DNA of 64,000 bases from Mogibacterium sp. (GCA_016775335.1 JAEUGJ010000015.1:1-64000); one strand, 5' to 3'; numbered from the stretch's first letter, positions 23,594 through 32,547 are shown. The notes: a model not told the origin generated them from the sequence alone. Program-made: numbers and translations.

Positions 23594-23941
23594 CTAGTCC
23601 TCGTCTCGAGTGACTTCCACATCGTCCACATCCACGGCATTCGTCTCGTAGACCTGCTCCATCCGATTCGGATCGTCCGTCCCTTCCGAATAATCCACAT
23701 CATCCTCCGGGTAACTTCTGTTTCCGGAATTGCCATACGCGCTGTTTCCTCTATACTCCGACTCGTATTCATCTCCGTGATTCCGCTTGTAAATGTATTT
23801 CTGCACCGCAGAAATCAGTGCGACGATGCCCACCACAATCCAAAATGCCGGTGTGAACAGAAGCCGCAGAAAAGCGCCCATCGTAAAGAGGACCAGCAGC
23901 AACACAATGAAACAGCCAAAATTATTATTTCTGTAATACAT
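23594..23941 (-). CDS. Small membrane protein with an acidic C-terminal tail
   Basis: 115 residues. Two closely spaced membrane helices (about 8-28 and 30-47: GCFIVLLLVLFTMGAFLRLLF, PAFWIVVGIVALISAVQKYIY) are followed by a basic anchor KRNHGDEYESEYR and a disordered, strongly acidic tail rich in D, E, S and N. AAAGGAG precedes the ATG and a terminator follows. I do not recognise a family. It lies 28 nt after the TetR gene on the same strand, so the regulator and this protein may be one unit. Confidence 0.65.
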   Translation of the reverse strand: MYYRNNNFGCFIVLLLVLFTMGAFLRLLFTPAFWIVVGIVALISAVQKYIYKRNHGDEYESEYRGNSAYGNSGNRSYPEDDVDYSEGTDDPNRMEQVYETNAVDVDDVEVTRDED

Positions 23942-23969
23942 AGTACTCCTTTACCGGATGCACCTGCTG

Positions 23970-24551
23970 TTATTTCTTCCGGCACTGACCGAACAGCAGC
24001 GGCATCATCTTCTTGCTGTATTCTCCCAGAGAATATTCTCCGTTATTCATACACCAATCGGTTACCAGCGCACGCTCACAGATTCCGTACAGCTTCACCA
24101 TTTCCGTAACGGTCAGGTCGTCCCGCAGTTCCCCGTTCTTCTGGCCTTCATCGATAATGCGATTCAAAATTGAAAAGTAGAATCGATTCTTGTCCAACAG
24201 ATTGGAGGCGTCCTCCTTCGTCAGCTGAGCCGCATACTGATTCGCAATCAGTCTGTAGTCGAAGTTCTCTCCGATATAGGTATGAATTCTATAATTTAAG
24301 TACATCAATTTCTCAAAGGAATCCAAATCCGCCGGCATCTGTTCTTCCACATTTCTGTACTCTTCATCAAATATAACAGATAACGTGTTCAGTAATGTGT
24401 CTTTACTGCGAAAATAATAATAAAAAGTCCCCTTAGATATTCCGGCACTCATGATGATATCGTTCAGCGTTGTTTTTTCAAATCCCTTCTGCGAAAACAA
24501 GCTCCATGATTTGCGGATGATTCGTTCTTTGATGTTCTCTTCTTTTTCCAT
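23970..24551 (-). CDS. TetR/AcrR family transcriptional regulator
   Basis: 193 residues. The N-terminal TetR DNA-binding domain (about 8-55) reads IIRKSWSLFSQKGFEKTTLNDIIMSAGISKGTFYYYFRSKDTLL, a textbook match; the C-terminal ligand domain is unspecific. The ATG at 24551 has GGAG six bases upstream; the ATG four codons earlier has no ribosome site. No divergently transcribed target is adjacent; the nearest same-strand gene is the small acidic-tailed membrane protein. Confidence 0.9.
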   Translation of the reverse strand: MEKEENIKERIIRKSWSLFSQKGFEKTTLNDIIMSAGISKGTFYYYFRSKDTLLNTLSVIFDEEYRNVEEQMPADLDSFEKLMYLNYRIHTYIGENFDYRLIANQYAAQLTKEDASNLLDKNRFYFSILNRIIDEGQKNGELRDDLTVTEMVKLYGICERALVTDWCMNNGEYSLGEYSKKMMPLLFGQCRKK

Positions 24552-24664
24552 TTCTTTCTCCATAATCTCGGCAGCGCACCCTTTCGCGCGGCTATTATTG
24601 ACTGCGTTCTATAACATAGTCCAATCGTTTTTATTATAACAGAATTCTCAGTATTTTCAATACC

Positions 24665-24698
24665 AAAAGGGCCGCCGCATTCCTACAGCAGCCCTTTC
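24665..24698 (-). terminator. Terminator of the arg operon
   Basis: Minus-strand stem AAAGGGCTGC with GC-GGCCCTTT followed by TTGG; located just after the argF stop. Confidence 0.7.
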
Positions 24699-24728
24699 GA
24701 AAAAGAGTAAATGTCGTATGTCCGACAG

Positions 24729-25715
24729 CTAGATTACCGCTGCCATAATTGCTTTAATGGTGTGCATGCGATTTTCCGCTTCCTGGAAAACGATGGACTG
24801 CGGACCTTCAAAGACTTCCTCGGTCACTTCCAGCGAATCGATTCCGTATTTTTCGCAGACTTCTTTTCCCACCTGCGTGTCGGTGTTGTGGTATGCCGGA
24901 AGGCAGTGCATGAAGACACAATCCGGTCCCGCCGCATCCATCAATTCCTGAGTCACACGATACGGATACAGATCCTTGAAACGATAGTTCCACTTTTCTT
25001 CCGGTTCTCCCATGGATACCCATACGTCGGTGTAGATGACATCCGCATCCTTTACCGCATCCATCGGATCCGCATTCATCTCGATGATTGCCCCGGTTTC
25101 CTTGGCGATTTCCCGGCACCGATCGATCAGCGGCTGCGGCGGATAGTATTCATCCGGCGCACACGCCACGAAATGAAGTCCCATCTTCGCGCATCCGATT
25201 ATCAGCGAGTCTCCCATGTTATAGCCGGCATCGCCCATGTACACCAGCTTGATGCCCTTCAGCTTACCGAAATGCTCTTCGATGGTGAGAAAATCCGCCA
25301 GAATCTGAGTCGGGTGATATTCGTTGGTCAGGCCGTTAATCACCGGAACCTTGGAATACTTCGCCAGGGTTTCCACGCGGCTCTGCTCGAATCCGCGGTA
25401 CTCAATGGCGTCAAACATTCCCGCCAGAACCCGAGCGGTGTCTGCCAAAGTTTCCTTTACGCCGATCTGGGACCCGCTGGCCAGATACGTGCTTCCCATT
25501 CCGAGATCGCTGGCCGCCACCTCAAAGGAACAACGGGTACGGGTACTGCTCTTCTCGAAAATCAGCGCAATATTTTTTCCCTCATGTGTCTTATGGAGTT
25601 CTCCGGACTTCTTTTTCGCTTTCAATTCCGCAGAGAAATCCAGCAGATACTGAATCTCCTCCGGCGTAAAATCCAGCAGTGTCAGGAAATCCCTTCCTTT
25701 CAGATTAATACTCAT
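24729..25715 (-). CDS. argF: Ornithine carbamoyltransferase
   Basis: 328 residues. Makes citrulline from ornithine and carbamoyl phosphate. Carbamoyl-phosphate site EKSSTRTRCSFE, ornithine-loop motifs HPTQILADFLT and DVWVSMGE, and the catalytic HCLPAYH are intact, as is the C-terminal ENRMHTIKA. I place the start at the second in-frame ATG (25715): it has GGGAG seven bases upstream and overlaps the argH stop as ATGA. Clustering with argG and argH suggests the biosynthetic direction, although catabolic use in arginine fermentation cannot be excluded. Confidence 0.96.
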   Translation of the reverse strand: MSINLKGRDFLTLLDFTPEEIQYLLDFSAELKAKKKSGELHKTHEGKNIALIFEKSSTRTRCSFEVAASDLGMGSTYLASGSQIGVKETLADTARVLAGMFDAIEYRGFEQSRVETLAKYSKVPVINGLTNEYHPTQILADFLTIEEHFGKLKGIKLVYMGDAGYNMGDSLIIGCAKMGLHFVACAPDEYYPPQPLIDRCREIAKETGAIIEMNADPMDAVKDADVIYTDVWVSMGEPEEKWNYRFKDLYPYRVTQELMDAAGPDCVFMHCLPAYHNTDTQVGKEVCEKYGIDSLEVTEEVFEGPQSIVFQEAENRMHTIKAIMAAVI

Positions 25716-27106
25716 TCCCATTCTCCCTTTTCTTTCTCTAGCATATTTCGAACTGCTTGAATCTGCGCTTCCACAGACTCCACGGAAGTCCCACCTTCCG
25801 AATTTCTTCTTTTTACGCAGTTGATTAAATCGATGGCATCGTACAGATCCTGCTCAAACATATCCGAGTACTTCCGGTACTCTTCCAACGGAAGGTTCTC
25901 CAGCACCATTCCGCTCTTCACGCAATCCGAAACGATGGTTCCGGTGATCTTGTACGCCTCGCGGAACGGCATGCCCTTCTTGGTAAGGTAATCCGCCAGA
26001 TCCGTCGCGTTAATGAATCCCTTCTGTGCCGCATGCATCATATTCTCTTCGTTGGCCTTCATTTCCCGAATCATCGGGGCGAATACCTGAAGGCATATTT
26101 TTGCCGTATCGATGGCATCGAACACCGGCTCCTTATCCTCCTGCATATCCTTATTGTATGCCAGCGGAATGCCCTTCAGCACGGTGAGCAGTGACATCAA
26201 ATCGCCATACACTCTCCCCGTCTTTCCCCGGGCCAGCTCCGCCATATCCGGATTCTTTTTCTGCGGCATGATGGAGGAACCGGTGGTAAAGCTGTCGCTC
26301 AGCTCTACGAATTTGAACTCCCAGCTGGACCAGAGAACCACTTCCTCGGCCAGGCGAGAGAAATGCATCATCAGGATGGATAGCGCACTGAGCAGTTCCA
26401 CGCTGTAATCCCGATCGGAAACCCCATCCAGGCTGTTCAGACAGATGGAATCGAATCCAAGTCCTTTTGCTTCCATCCGGCGATCCGTCGGATAGGTTGT
26501 GCCTGCAAGGGCACAGCATCCGATTGGAGATACGTTGGTCCGCTTGTACACATCCTTCAGGCGGTCCAAATCCCGCAGGTACATCATGGCATACGCCATC
26601 AGATGATGTCCGAAGGTAATCGGCTGAGCCCGCTGCAGGTGGGTGTACCCCGGCATTACGGTCTTCTTGTATTCCTCTGCCTTGTCGGTCAGCGCTTCCA
26701 CCATTTCCAGCACCAGCTGCTGCAGCTCTTCAATCTCTTCCTTTACGTACATCCGAAGGTCCAGAGCCACCTGATCGTTTCGGCTCCGTGCGGTGTGGAG
26801 CATCTTTCCCTCTGCGCCGATGCGTTCGGTCAATGCCCCTTCCACGAACATGTGCACGTCCTCGGCGGTCAGATCCACTTCCAGCTTTCCGCTCTCCAAA
26901 TCCTCCAGGATTCCTTCCAGACCTTCAATAATGTGATCCTTGGCCGCAGCCGGAATGATGCCCTTTGCCGCCAACATCTCTGCATGCATTATCGATCCGG
27001 TGATGTCCTGTCTGTACAGTCTCTGATCGAAAGGAATCGACGCATTGAATTTATCGGCAATTTTGTTCAACTCTCCGGCGGTACGGCCGGCCCACATTTT
27101 CTTCAT
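25712..27106 (-). CDS. argH: Argininosuccinate lyase
   Basis: 464 residues. Cleaves argininosuccinate to arginine and fumarate. The fumarase/aspartase superfamily signature GSSIMPQKKNPDMAELARGKTGR (flexible loop with the catalytic serine) is present, along with TARSRNDQVALDLRMY and GYTHLQRAQPITFGHHLMAY. Usual length. Second gene of argG-argH-argF, 22 nt after argG and overlapping argF by 4 nt. Confidence 0.97.
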   Translation of the reverse strand: MKKMWAGRTAGELNKIADKFNASIPFDQRLYRQDITGSIMHAEMLAAKGIIPAAAKDHIIEGLEGILEDLESGKLEVDLTAEDVHMFVEGALTERIGAEGKMLHTARSRNDQVALDLRMYVKEEIEELQQLVLEMVEALTDKAEEYKKTVMPGYTHLQRAQPITFGHHLMAYAMMYLRDLDRLKDVYKRTNVSPIGCCALAGTTYPTDRRMEAKGLGFDSICLNSLDGVSDRDYSVELLSALSILMMHFSRLAEEVVLWSSWEFKFVELSDSFTTGSSIMPQKKNPDMAELARGKTGRVYGDLMSLLTVLKGIPLAYNKDMQEDKEPVFDAIDTAKICLQVFAPMIREMKANEENMMHAAQKGFINATDLADYLTKKGMPFREAYKITGTIVSDCVKSGMVLENLPLEEYRKYSDMFEQDLYDAIDLINCVKRRNSEGGTSVESVEAQIQAVRNMLEKEKGEWE

Positions 27107-27128
27107 ATTATATATCTCCTAAAATCTA

Positions 27129-28352
27129 TTACTTATTGTTCTTCTGATCCACCATTGCCTGCACGGTAATTGGCAGTCCGAACAGATTGATGAATCCTTT
27201 TGCATCGGTCTGATCGTAATCCGATTCACCGAATGTTGCGATTTCCTCCGAGTAGAGGGAATAATCACTCCAGAGTCCGGCCTTGATGATGTTGCCCTTG
27301 TACAGCTTCATGCGAACCTTACCGGTTACATTCTCCTGTGTCTTGTCCACAAAAGCAGACAGCGCCTCTCTCAGCGGTGTGTACCACTGACCGTTGTATA
27401 CCACTTCCGCAAAGGTAATCGCCAGCTTCTGCTTCTCGTGCAGAGTCATCTTGTCCAGCGTAGCGGATTCCAGATATTCATGCGCCTTGTACAGGATGGT
27501 GCCTCCCGGTGTCTCATAGACGCCGCGGCACTTCATGCCCACCAGACGGTTTTCGATGATATCCAGCAGACCGATACCATTCTTTCCGCCCAGTTCGTTC
27601 AGGGCTAAAATAATTTCCTTCGCGGTCATCTTCTCACCGTTCAATGCCACCGGTGTTCCATGCTCAAAATCCAGTTCGATATAGGTTGGTTCGTCCGGTG
27701 CGTCGATTGGGGATACGCCCATTTCCAGGAATCCCTTCTCTTCGTATTTCGGCTCGTTCTCCACCTCTTCCAGATCCAGACCCTCATGGCTCAGATGCCA
27801 CAGGTTCTTATCCTTGGAGTAGTTGGTTTCACGGTTAATCTTCAGCGGAACGTTATGTGCTTCCGCATAATCGATTTCCTCTTCACGGGACTTGATATCC
27901 CACTCACGCCACGGAGCGATAATCGGCATCTCCGGCGCGAAGTGCTTGATGGTCAGCTCGAAACGAACCTGATCGTTTCCCTTTCCGGTGCATCCGTGAC
28001 AGATGGCATCGGCGTTTTCCTTCTTCGCTACCTCTACCAGTCCCTTCGCAATGCACGGTCTTGCGGTACTGGTTCCCAGCAGGTATTCTTCGTAAATTGC
28101 ACCGGCCTTCATGGTCGGGATGATGAAATCATCCACATATTCATCCGTCAGATCCAGAACGTACAGCTTGGATGCGCCGGTCTTAATGGCCTTCTCTTCC
28201 AGCCCCTCCAGCTCATCGTCCTGTCCTACGTTGCCGGATACGGCAATGACTTCGCAGTTGTTGTAGTTTTCCTTCAGCCACGGAATGATGATGGACGTAT
28301 CCAGACCTCCGGAATATGCAAGTACTACTTTTTTAATCTCTTCCTTTTTCAT
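27129..28352 (-). CDS. argG: Argininosuccinate synthase
   Basis: 407 residues. ATP-dependent condensation of citrulline and aspartate. The N-terminal PP-loop AYSGGLDTS (about 11-19), the citrulline site (HGCTGKGNDQVRFE) and the STARPCIAK segment are intact. The frame is open 15 codons further, but the ATG at 28352 has AAAGGAG upstream and gives the normal length. First gene of the arg operon, behind a strong promoter with ArgR-like boxes. Confidence 0.97.
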   Translation of the reverse strand: MKKEEIKKVVLAYSGGLDTSIIIPWLKENYNNCEVIAVSGNVGQDDELEGLEEKAIKTGASKLYVLDLTDEYVDDFIIPTMKAGAIYEEYLLGTSTARPCIAKGLVEVAKKENADAICHGCTGKGNDQVRFELTIKHFAPEMPIIAPWREWDIKSREEEIDYAEAHNVPLKINRETNYSKDKNLWHLSHEGLDLEEVENEPKYEEKGFLEMGVSPIDAPDEPTYIELDFEHGTPVALNGEKMTAKEIILALNELGGKNGIGLLDIIENRLVGMKCRGVYETPGGTILYKAHEYLESATLDKMTLHEKQKLAITFAEVVYNGQWYTPLREALSAFVDKTQENVTGKVRMKLYKGNIIKAGLWSDYSLYSEEIATFGESDYDQTDAKGFINLFGLPITVQAMVDQKNNK

Positions 28353-28388
28353 GACAAATACTCCTTTTCTTTTTCGTTGATGTATTTT

Positions 28389-28428
28389 ATTATACATAAT
28401 TATTCATACTTGTCAATAAACATTCATA
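28389..28428 (-). promoter_or_regulatory. argG promoter with ArgR-like operator boxes
   Basis: Minus strand: -35 TTGACA (28411-28416), 16-nt spacer, -10 TATAAT (28389-28394). Two ARG-box-like words, TATGAATAATTATG (28395-28408) within the spacer and TATGAATGTTTATTGA (28413-28428) over the -35, resemble the Gram-positive ArgR/AhrC operator half-site (TGAAT). Repression by arginine is a reasonable inference; no argR gene is in the window. Confidence 0.7.
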
Positions 28429-28514
28429 AAAATATGGGTTGTATCAAAGTTTATACACAAATTATGCAAACGAGGAAATATTTCGCCGGAATTTGTAACG
28501 GAAGAATCACAAAA

Positions 28515-28558
28515 AAACAACAGAAAGGCGAGTCTTGCGACTCGCCTTTCTGTTGTTT
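28515..28558. terminator. Long perfect terminator downstream of iorB
   Basis: A 20-bp perfect stem (arms 28515-28534 and 28539-28558, GC-rich core GGCGAGTC) with a 4-nt loop. On the minus strand it is followed by a run of seven T, so it ends the iorA-iorB transcript and insulates the arg promoter. Confidence 0.95.
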
Positions 28559-28612
28559 AGAGGTAATCGGATTCGTCCGGAGACTGCATCTCCATTCTTT
28601 CTCCGCCTTTCC

Positions 28613-29191
28613 CTATTTAAAATCGTAACCGGCCTGGAAAGCCTTCTTGTTCAGTTCAACGAACTTCGGCTTCACATTCTTCTCAATGTGTTTCATCCAG
28701 TCTACATCGTCCAGTGTACCGATGGCCTTAACCAGCGCACCCAGCAGAACGACGTTCATTGCCTTCGGGTTGCCCAGCTCAGCAGCCATATCTCCGGCCT
28801 TCAGGGATACAACCTTAACCTTTGCTGCCAGGTCATCGATAATTCCTTCCGGATACTCTGCCTGACCCTGGTTAACCGGTGCCGGGTTAATTACGAAATC
28901 GTTTACTACGATGGATCCGCCCTTCTTCAGGTATGGCAGCCATCTCAGTGCTTCCATGGTTTCAAACGCAACGATAACGTCTGCAGAACCCATTCCAACG
29001 ATTGGAGAAAGGACCTTTTCTCCATAACGTACCTGAGTACTTACGCTTCCGCCACGCTGAGACATTCCGTGAATCTCACTCATCTTAACGTCATAACCAG
29101 CTTCCATAAGGCCGCTCGTGAGGATCTTGCTGGCGAGGATGGTTCCCTGTCCGCCGACACCTACGAGGAGTATATTCTTTACTTCGCTCAT
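28613..29191 (-). CDS. iorB: Indolepyruvate:ferredoxin oxidoreductase, beta subunit
   Basis: 192 residues. The gamma-type subunit of 2-oxoacid:ferredoxin oxidoreductases; VGVGGQGTILASKIL (about 8-22) and EIHGMSQRGGSV (about 36-47) are typical. With IorA it oxidatively decarboxylates aryl pyruvates from aromatic amino acid transamination to aryl-acetyl-CoA, reducing ferredoxin. The ATG at 29191 overlaps the iorA stop (TAATG) and has GGAGGTGAC upstream; the frame further upstream belongs to iorA. Confidence 0.94.
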   Translation of the reverse strand: MSEVKNILLVGVGGQGTILASKILTSGLMEAGYDVKMSEIHGMSQRGGSVSTQVRYGEKVLSPIVGMGSADVIVAFETMEALRWLPYLKKGGSIVVNDFVINPAPVNQGQAEYPEGIIDDLAAKVKVVSLKAGDMAAELGNPKAMNVVLLGALVKAIGTLDDVDWMKHIEKNVKPKFVELNKKAFQAGYDFK

Positions 29192-30975
29192 TATCTTGTC
29201 ACCTCCGAAATTGCATTGAATGGGCATACCTGCTTGCAGATTGTGCAACCGTTGCAGCTGGTCTTGTCGATTTCTACCTTATCCTTGGTAGACATCAGAG
29301 CCGGGCATCCGGTCTTTACGCACATCTTGCAGTTCTTGCACTTATCCTGATCGATTTCACACTGATGTTTGTTCATGGTTGGGAATTCATCCAGATCCTG
29401 CTGGCTGAACTTCTTCAGAACGCACGGCCATCTTGTGATGATTACGCTTGGTTCGTCGGTAGCGATGCAAGCATCCAATGCCTTGTCAACCTCTTCCAGA
29501 ATGTTCGGGTTAACGATGTGGATGTTCTCTTCCTTCATGCCGATTGCCTTCAGCAGAGCCGGAATATCTACTTCCGGTGCTTCTTTGCCCATCAGAGTGT
29601 ATCCGGAACCCGGGTTCTGCTGATGTCCGGTCATACCGGTGATTCTGTTGTCCAGAATTACGCTGATGCTGTGACCCTGGTTGTAGATGGAATCCATGAT
29701 GCTGGTGATACCACTGTGGAAGAATGTGGAGTCGCCCAGTACACCAACTGCCTTTGTCTCTGCACCAACCATCTTATATGCCTGGGATGCACCGTGAGCC
29801 ATGGACAGGCTGGCACCCATGCAGATTGCGGTATCCAGTGCGTTCAGAGGAGCGTTGGCACCCAGTGTGTAGCATCCGATATCTCCGTTGATCATGAGGT
29901 TCTTCTTCTTCTTGATTGCCTGGAAGAATCCTCTGTGCGGACATCCTGCACACAGTGACGGAGGTCTTACTACAGACTTCAGTTCGGATTCATAGGATTC
30001 CGGAACTTCACCGGTCAGTGCTTCTCTTACGATATCTGTGTTGAGCTCGTCGAAGGTCGGAATAACCGGCTTTCCAACGCACTCAATTCCGTGAATCTGG
30101 AGGAATTCCTGCAGATACGGATCCATTTCTTCAATAACATATACCTTCTCAACCTGTGCGCAGAAGTCTTCAATCAGCTTGGTTGGCAGCGGGAAGGTCA
30201 TACCCAGCTTCAGGTAAGATGCGTTCTCACCGAAGGTTTCCTTTGCATACTGATAGGAAATTCCGGATGTTACCACACCGATCTTCTTGTCATGCCATTC
30301 CGGCTGGTTGATTTCGCAAGTATTTGCATACTCTTCCATCATCTGCAGCTTTGTTTCCAGATTGACTCTCATCTTCTTTGCGTTTGCCGGTGCAGATACA
30401 TACTTTGTAATCTTCTTCTCATAAGGGATGTAGTCTGCCTCAACACGCTCACCCAGCTCAACGATTCCCTTGGAGTGACATACACGAGTTGTCACGTGGA
30501 ACAGAACCGGTGCATCGAACTTCTCAGACAGTGCGAACGCCATCTTCATGTAGTCCTTACATTCCTGGCTGGAAGACGGTTCCAGCATCAGCAGTCTTGC
30601 TGCCTTTGCATAGTTTCTGTTATCCTGCTCGTTCTGGGAACTGTGCTGTCCCGGATCGTCTGCAGAAATGATTACCAGACCACCGGTAACACCTGTGTAT
30701 GCTACGGTGAATACTGGGTCAGCTGCTACGTTCAGACCAACGTGCTTCATTGCACAGAAGGAACGAACACCGGCGATGGAAGCACCAATTGCTGCTTCTG
30801 CCGCAACCTTCTCGTTCGGAGCCCATTCCGAGTACACGTTTTCCTTGTACTGCGGCATGTTCTCGAGAATCTCTGTACTTGGAGTTCCTGGATAAGCAGA
30901 TGCGAATACGCAGCCACCTTCATAAGCTCCGCGGGCAATTGCCTCGTTACCCGACATAATTACTTTCTCGGCCAT
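29191..30975 (-). CDS. iorA: Indolepyruvate:ferredoxin oxidoreductase, alpha subunit
   Basis: 594 residues. The N-terminal pyrimidine-type domain begins MSGNEAIARGAYEGGCVFASAYPGTPSTEI; the TPP-binding domain (about 340-500) has CAGCPHRG, GDIGCYTLG and DNRITGMTGHQQNPG. The C-terminus carries two ferredoxin-like cysteine sets, CKNCKMCVKTGCP and CNGCTICKQVCP, for [4Fe-4S] clusters. Marks amino acid fermentation in an anaerobe. AGGTAATT with GGAGG upstream; its own promoter and a palindromic leader lie upstream. Confidence 0.96.
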   Translation of the reverse strand: MAEKVIMSGNEAIARGAYEGGCVFASAYPGTPSTEILENMPQYKENVYSEWAPNEKVAAEAAIGASIAGVRSFCAMKHVGLNVAADPVFTVAYTGVTGGLVIISADDPGQHSSQNEQDNRNYAKAARLLMLEPSSSQECKDYMKMAFALSEKFDAPVLFHVTTRVCHSKGIVELGERVEADYIPYEKKITKYVSAPANAKKMRVNLETKLQMMEEYANTCEINQPEWHDKKIGVVTSGISYQYAKETFGENASYLKLGMTFPLPTKLIEDFCAQVEKVYVIEEMDPYLQEFLQIHGIECVGKPVIPTFDELNTDIVREALTGEVPESYESELKSVVRPPSLCAGCPHRGFFQAIKKKKNLMINGDIGCYTLGANAPLNALDTAICMGASLSMAHGASQAYKMVGAETKAVGVLGDSTFFHSGITSIMDSIYNQGHSISVILDNRITGMTGHQQNPGSGYTLMGKEAPEVDIPALLKAIGMKEENIHIVNPNILEEVDKALDACIATDEPSVIITRWPCVLKKFSQQDLDEFPTMNKHQCEIDQDKCKNCKMCVKTGCPALMSTKDKVEIDKTSCNGCTICKQVCPFNAISEVTR

Positions 30976-31002
30976 CTAATTACCTCCTAAATCAATTCAA
31001 AT

Positions 31003-31021
31003 AAATTTCAAATTGAAATTT
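31003..31021. promoter_or_regulatory. 19-bp palindrome in the iorA leader
   Basis: AAATTTCAA-A-TTGAAATTT, a perfect palindrome with one central base, between the iorA promoter and its ribosome site. It is a good candidate operator; the neighbouring YheO-type regulator would be the first candidate ligand-sensing protein. Inference from position only. Confidence 0.5.
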
Positions 31022-31033
31022 CTTTACAACTCG

Positions 31034-31062
31034 ATAATATCACCGCACTTGGCCGGGGTCAA
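31034..31062 (-). promoter_or_regulatory. iorA promoter
   Basis: Minus strand: -35 TTGACC (31057-31062), 17-nt spacer, -10 TATTAT (31034-31039). Confidence 0.75.
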
Positions 31063-31145
31063 CTTGTTTTTTGCGATTTTTTTACACATTTTAATTTTTT
31101 TACATTTCAACAAATTCTCGCGAAAATATTGTACAAAAAATCAAA

Positions 31146-31185
31146 CAAAATACCCTCCCCGCCATACGTCTTATGGCAAGGAGGG
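31146..31185 (-). terminator. Terminator of YheO-type regulator copy 2
   Basis: Minus-strand stem CCCTCCTTGCCAT with ATGGCGGGGAGGG around a 6-8-nt loop, followed by TATTTTG. Confidence 0.82.
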
Positions 31186-31220
31186 CGTCTATTGATTTTT
31201 TTCAATAAAAGGATGTTCGG

Positions 31221-31889
31221 TTATTTCAGCTTTACCGGCACGCTGTCCTCTTCCCCTTCATTCTTAATCTCCCGAAGGTAGTTGTACAGCGTGGTCTGCG
31301 AAATCGAAAGTGCCTTGCAAATGTACGGCGTCGTTGCTCGAACGTCGAAAATTCCCTGACGCTTCAGCTCCTTGAGCAGGGTAATCTTTCCTTCCTTCGT
31401 ATCCAGATCCCCGGTCGTCATCTTCCAGATGGAATTCATAATCGCATTCTGCGCCACGTTCTGAATAATGTTTCCGCCGCTGTCCCCCGGAGAACATTCT
31501 TCTTCATCCGTATTCACATGAATTTTATAGTTGATGTAGTCCCGAAGCTCTTCCAGCTTGGAATCATCCTGATTGATGCAGATCAGCACCGCCGGTTCCC
31601 CTTTTTCATCCCGGATGATGAAATGGGAAGACCGAAGAAGTTTTCCCTTCTCGGACATCGTACGATATGCAATCATATGCCCGTCAGCGTCGGACTGACG
31701 CAAAATCATTTTATAGATGGACTTGTCCATGCGGGTCCCCACTTCCCGTCCGGTAATATTGCCATTGGCGATGAACACCATCTGCATCTCGTGAAGGTCG
31801 TGTACCGCCACTTCCGTGTCCCGGCCTTCCACCTTCGCGATGCCCTTTGCCACACCAATCATAATTTCTATAAGCTCTTCCTGTTTCAT
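31221..31889 (-). CDS. YheO/DauR-type PAS and helix-turn-helix regulator (copy 2)
   Basis: 222 residues, paralogue of the protein at 22754-23425 with the same architecture: PAS-like domain (DTEVAVHDLHEMQMVFIANGNITGREVG, SSHFIIRDEKGEPAVLICINQD) and C-terminal HTH (KEGKITLLKELKRQGIFDVRATTPYICKALSISQTTLYNYLREI). The HTH recognition helix region SQTTLYNYLRE is almost identical between copies, so the two could share or compete for operators. It is transcribed from its own promoter and terminated before iorA, so control of iorA would be in trans. Confidence 0.88.
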   Translation of the reverse strand: MKQEELIEIMIGVAKGIAKVEGRDTEVAVHDLHEMQMVFIANGNITGREVGTRMDKSIYKMILRQSDADGHMIAYRTMSEKGKLLRSSHFIIRDEKGEPAVLICINQDDSKLEELRDYINYKIHVNTDEEECSPGDSGGNIIQNVAQNAIMNSIWKMTTGDLDTKEGKITLLKELKRQGIFDVRATTPYICKALSISQTTLYNYLREIKNEGEEDSVPVKLK

Positions 31890-31953
31890 GTCTTTCCTCT
31901 TTTCTTCTTTGTATCTGCTTTACGCACAAGAAGGTCTTTTATCATTTGAAAAC

Positions 31954-31983
31954 ATACTATCACACCGAGGTAAGGGGTTTCAA
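31954..31983 (-). promoter_or_regulatory. Promoter of YheO-type regulator copy 2
   Basis: Minus strand: -35 TTGAAA (31978-31983), 18-nt spacer, extended -10 TGATAGTAT (core TAGTAT at 31954-31959). Confidence 0.55.
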
Positions 31984-32004
31984 TATGGGCTGTAATTTTT
32001 TTAC

Positions 32005-32033
32005 AAAAAAAAGTGCAGTTGCAACTGCACTTT
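32005..32033 (-). terminator. Terminator of the 136-residue membrane protein gene
   Basis: Arms AAAGTGCAGTTG / CAACTGCACTTT (perfect 24-bp palindrome 32010-32033) followed on the minus strand by TTTTT. Confidence 0.88.
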
Positions 32034-32056
32034 CGACTTCAATTCAGTTTCCGGAA

Positions 32057-32467
32057 CTAGTCCTCTTTCACCTTGTCCCACATGGTGGACATTCTCTGAA
32101 TCTGCTTTTCGTCTGTTCCGTTTCGGCGGAGCTGTTTCAAATACATTTCCTTCGGAACACCCATCTTCTTGTACGCACCCAGGTACTTCTTCATGTAATT
32201 ATTCATATACAGCATAAAGCCGCCCAGATACACGAATCCCAGAAGTGCGACAATCAGGGAAGCCTTCCAGCCTACCAGGAATGCCAGAAGAATCACGGCA
32301 ACAACCCAGACAATGCCGGCAACGCGGTTGATCTTGGTCCATTTCTCCATATTCAACTGCTTCGGCATCTCTACGCCCTTTTCCTTCATCTGATTCTTAT
32401 ACATATTCTGCTGATAACCTTTTGACTGACGGTTAAACTGTGGTGGACGCTGTTTTCCTTTTCCCAT
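32057..32467 (-). CDS. Hypothetical membrane protein, two helices
   Basis: 136 residues. A basic, glutamine-rich N-terminus (MGKGKQRPPQFNRQ...) is followed by two membrane helices (about 46-66 and 68-88: AGIVWVVAVILLAFLVGW, ASLIVALLGFVYLGGFMLYM) and a basic C-terminal tail ending WDKVKED. AAAGGAG ribosome site; single-gene transcript with a perfect terminator. I do not recognise a named family. Confidence 0.7.
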   Translation of the reverse strand: MGKGKQRPPQFNRQSKGYQQNMYKNQMKEKGVEMPKQLNMEKWTKINRVAGIVWVVAVILLAFLVGWKASLIVALLGFVYLGGFMLYMNNYMKKYLGAYKKMGVPKEMYLKQLRRNGTDEKQIQRMSTMWDKVKED

Positions 32468-32547
32468 TCTTTCACTCCTTTAAATTAGTCACACTACATT
32501 ATACAGGGAAATGAGCCATTTTCCAATGGTTTTTTGGCTTTTCTTTA

